64,000 bases of DNA, taken from Copromyces sp. CBS 386.78. Its lineage: Eukaryota > Ascomycota > Sordariomycetes > Sordariales > Sordariaceae. The translations under genes were made by a program, and so were the position numbers. The notes below the pieces were generated by a model. The model was not told the DNA's origin. It worked only from the letters and a program-made list of their open reading frames with translations, and made no database searches. Location of the stretch: the NCBI GenBank assembly GCA_030685235.1, contig MU839108.1, forward strand, positions 124,001 through 188,000, read 5' to 3'. Of this stretch, positions 61,773 through 64,000 are shown piece by piece. Positions within the stretch are counted from its first letter, which is position 1. The number at the start of each line of letters is the position of its first letter.

Positions 61773-64000
61773 ATGAGTTCTTCACGAGATCCCACGGCGC
61801 GCCTACGCGCCGGCCTGAATCCTCTCTTAACGGCTTCACTGGGGGGCTACCACGGTCATCACGCCAACACACCGCTCTCGGCTGTGTCGATGTCTTCTCA
61901 CGCCTTCTCATCGCACCAGACGCCTCTAAGCGCAATCCAACCATACAATCCTCAGGAATGGGTTGCGTCTCCGGTCATAGGGCCGGGTTCTGACCGTATG
62001 CAGCAGTTCCCACCACCACAGGGTCACCCGTATCTGGAGCCTCAAGGTAAGTCAAGTCAACAAGGAGTGTTGATCCAAAGGCTATGCTGACCATGTTAGC
62101 AACCCCTCCACCTCCGCCCCCGTATTCACCTCCACGCAGCGCAAGGCCGATGAGTATGGTGCTAGAGCCGTCTCACGGGGCCAACATCTCCGCAACCCGA
62201 GCTCCACCACCGCCGGCACCCCCAGCTCAACGGCCTCCAACAGAGCCGCCGGTTGCAACCGCGTCGTTTCCACCACCTCCTGGAACGAGGGAATCGTCAC
62301 GAGAAAGACGGTTTGGGTTTCCGTCGTTGAGCAGGCGACGGGAACAACAGACAAGCACTCCGGTAGAGGCTCATCCGCCGGTCCGACACCAAGGGCTCAT
62401 GTCTCGGGTTATGAATGGGAACGTGAACTCGCCGAGGCCTTTGACGTTGCAAATCCCTCAGCCGGAACAAACCCCAAGCCTAGCCCCTGCGGCACGAAGA
62501 GCAGTATCAACGCCTGCGGTTGCTACACCGACATCAGCCAGGTCCCGGTCGTCATCTCAGGTGCGGTGGGACTCTGCGATGGCGCTTCCGCCTCCGCCAC
62601 CGGGTCCTCCGCCGTCATCAGCACGATCCCAAAGCACCCAAAGCGTTCAGAGGTTTCCTTTTGGAAGCGACCCCATTATGTCGCCTCCCACTCGCAGGCC
62701 CCCTCCCAGTGGGGTTACTGCCTTGGGGCCTGTTCCGCCTACACCAGCAAACTGGCAGGATACCGAGGTTATGTCGAATGCTCAGGCCCAAGCCCGAACG
62801 CCATCTCCTGATAACAGAGTACCTGCTGCAACGGAAGCTGCGAGTGTTGCGAGCTCGAGTGCACCCCCCCATTCTGCGGTGTCTTCGGAAGCCTCGATGG
62901 GTTCGTTGGCTAGGAGTTACGCTCAGAGAACCGACAAGACGATCCGCGAGCGAAGGACGGAAAGCCGGACGAGAGGGAGTGTTCGTAACTCGATGGATGG
63001 GTCGCAGGACCTTTCGGAAATCGTCATTCCAGGCTCAGGTGGATTGCAGAGACGGTTGACAATTACCCGAGGAACACCGAGGTCCAGTCGAATGAGTGAC
63101 GGTCCAAGGACGGGAGAGTCGATGGACAACAGCCATGAATCTAGGGGCACCACGCCTCGAGCCGGCGGTTCGAATCAAGCTCAGTCTGGCCAGCTAACCC
63201 CGATAGGGCTGTCATCGGACACGCATAGGTATATCGAGGACCACCAGGCTCTTGCGCCAAAGGCACTTCCGACACCACCCACCGGAAGCCGAGCGTCTTC
63301 GACTTCTCATGTGCCCGCCACTCATCTAACACGCCACTCGGTCATCAGCCAAAGTAACGAGCAGTTTACACAAGCAACCATCGAGCGCTTTACAGCTTTT
63401 GCGCAGAAAGAAATGACGGCATCGAGTGATGCTGAGCGAGTTCGCCTGTTCGCCGAGTTCTTTGTCAGTGAATCCAGGATTCGCAGGGAAAGATACGGGG
63501 CTGCCATAGGGGCCATGGGCTCCGAGATTCTCGACCTAACTCGTGACCTGTTCCGGCCGATGGATACCCACAACCGACGAGAATCTTCGAACTCTGCTAC
63601 GAGTGGAGTTATTGACCTGACCACACCGCAGTCCTCGGAGCCCAGGTCACATCGTGGCTCTATCGGCTCTGTCTTCAGTGGAAATCCCAATAGCCATGGC
63701 CAAACGCCCATCACGCCGTCGAGTGCCAGCCAGCCGATGACGCCAGGGAGCAGCGGGAACACGCCAAATGCTAACAACTGGCCGACTTCGAACTACATGC
63801 CCTCGCTTTCGCCCATCCTTAGCATGAGCGTGAGCGATGCCGTGGATGAGCAGGACTCCCGAGGACGTCCGGCAAGTCGATGGTGGGAAGCGGACTCTAG
63901 CGGTGCGCCATCAACGAAGATGGAACGATCAAAGAGGGAATCCAAATACATGGGCGTCCCCAAGGAGGCCAGAGAAGCTCTCCAATGGATCGACGACGCA
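61773..64000 (+). CDS. Large Pro/Ser-rich conserved fungal protein, function unknown (partial)
   Basis: Exon 1 (61773-62046) and exon 2 (62100 to the right edge, still open) are joined across a 53-nt intron (donor GTAAGT, branch GCTGAC, acceptor GTTAG) and give 725 visible residues. The first about 400 are disordered and Pro/Ser-rich (TPPPPPPYSPPRS, LPPPPPGPPPSSA), with Arg/Ser patches suitable for phosphorylation. From about residue 530 the sequence becomes ordered: a helical stretch (EQFTQATIERFTAFAQKEM, ERVRLFAEFFVSESRIRRER), then a conserved-looking RWWEADSSG and SKRESKYMGVPKEAREALQW near the window edge. I do not recognise a named family; I believe relatives with these blocks exist in other Sordariomycetes. 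The C-terminal part is outside the window, so no function is offered. Confidence 0.8.

Noticed and set aside
1..64000. CRISPR array, integron, prokaryotic operon or secondary-metabolite cluster
   Set aside because: No spaced direct repeats of CRISPR type, spliceosomal introns throughout, and no PKS, NRPS or terpene synthase genes. The two neighbouring aromatic-catabolism genes are not a biosynthetic cluster.

Overview
The window is nuclear DNA of a filamentous ascomycete of the Sordariaceae (Neurospora/Sordaria group). The support is: short spliceosomal introns (about 50-175 nt) with GTAAGT-like donors, CTRAC-like branch points and YAG acceptors; GC-rich synonymous positions; TTAGGG-type telobox motifs; a transition-only, CpA-biased tandem duplication that looks like repeat-induced point mutation (RIP); and proteins that, as far as I remember them, are nearly identical but not identical to Neurospora crassa 3-carboxy-cis,cis-muconate lactonizing enzyme and the complex I 30.4-kDa subunit. 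I therefore expect a close relative of N. crassa rather than the reference strain.

Layout. 1-5.6 kb: 5' part of a MET22/HAL2-type bisphosphate nucleotidase (-), a Cys-rich single-pass surface protein (+), an intron-containing tRNA-His (-) and the beta-propeller muconate cyclase (-). 7.3-11 kb: an intradiol dioxygenase (+), divergent from the cyclase, and complex I 30.4-kDa subunit (-). 12-18.4 kb: NOT4 RING/RRM ubiquitin ligase (+), then a long disordered protein with a C2HC zinc finger (+) that resembles the C-terminal half of some fungal Not4 annotations. 19.9-27.5 kb: tRNA-Pro, a C3HC/Rsm1 zinc-finger protein (-) and a four-HMA copper P-type ATPase (-). 29.4-38 kb: sulfite reductase flavoprotein MET10 (+), hydroxyacid-oxoacid transhydrogenase (+) and an orphan repeat-rich 755-residue reading frame (+). 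38.8-47.1 kb: RAP1-type telomere protein (-), SWF1 palmitoyltransferase (+), and the divergent mitochondrial pair EngB-like GTPase (-) and FMC1 (+). 48.4-57.1 kb: bicovalent-type FAD oxidase (-), APH-fold kinase-like protein (-), nitrilase-family hydrolase (-) and AHA1 (-). 57.1-61.8 kb: a gene-poor island with two terminal-inverted-repeat elements and the RIP-like tandem duplication. 61.8 kb to the end: 5' part of a large conserved but unrecognised disordered protein (+).

Most genes are unrelated housekeeping functions. Real functional neighbourhoods are the aromatic catabolism pair (cyclase and dioxygenase sharing a 1.65-kb divergent promoter), two sulfur assimilation genes (MET22 and MET10, 29 kb apart), and the two mitochondrial biogenesis genes divergent across a telobox. 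I see no CRISPR array, no secondary-metabolite cluster and no intact transposase. The points most worth a second look are the telobox motifs directly upstream of the RAP1-type gene, its apparent BRCT-3xMyb-ARID-RCT architecture, the two-gene Not4 locus, and the small-repeat/RIP island.
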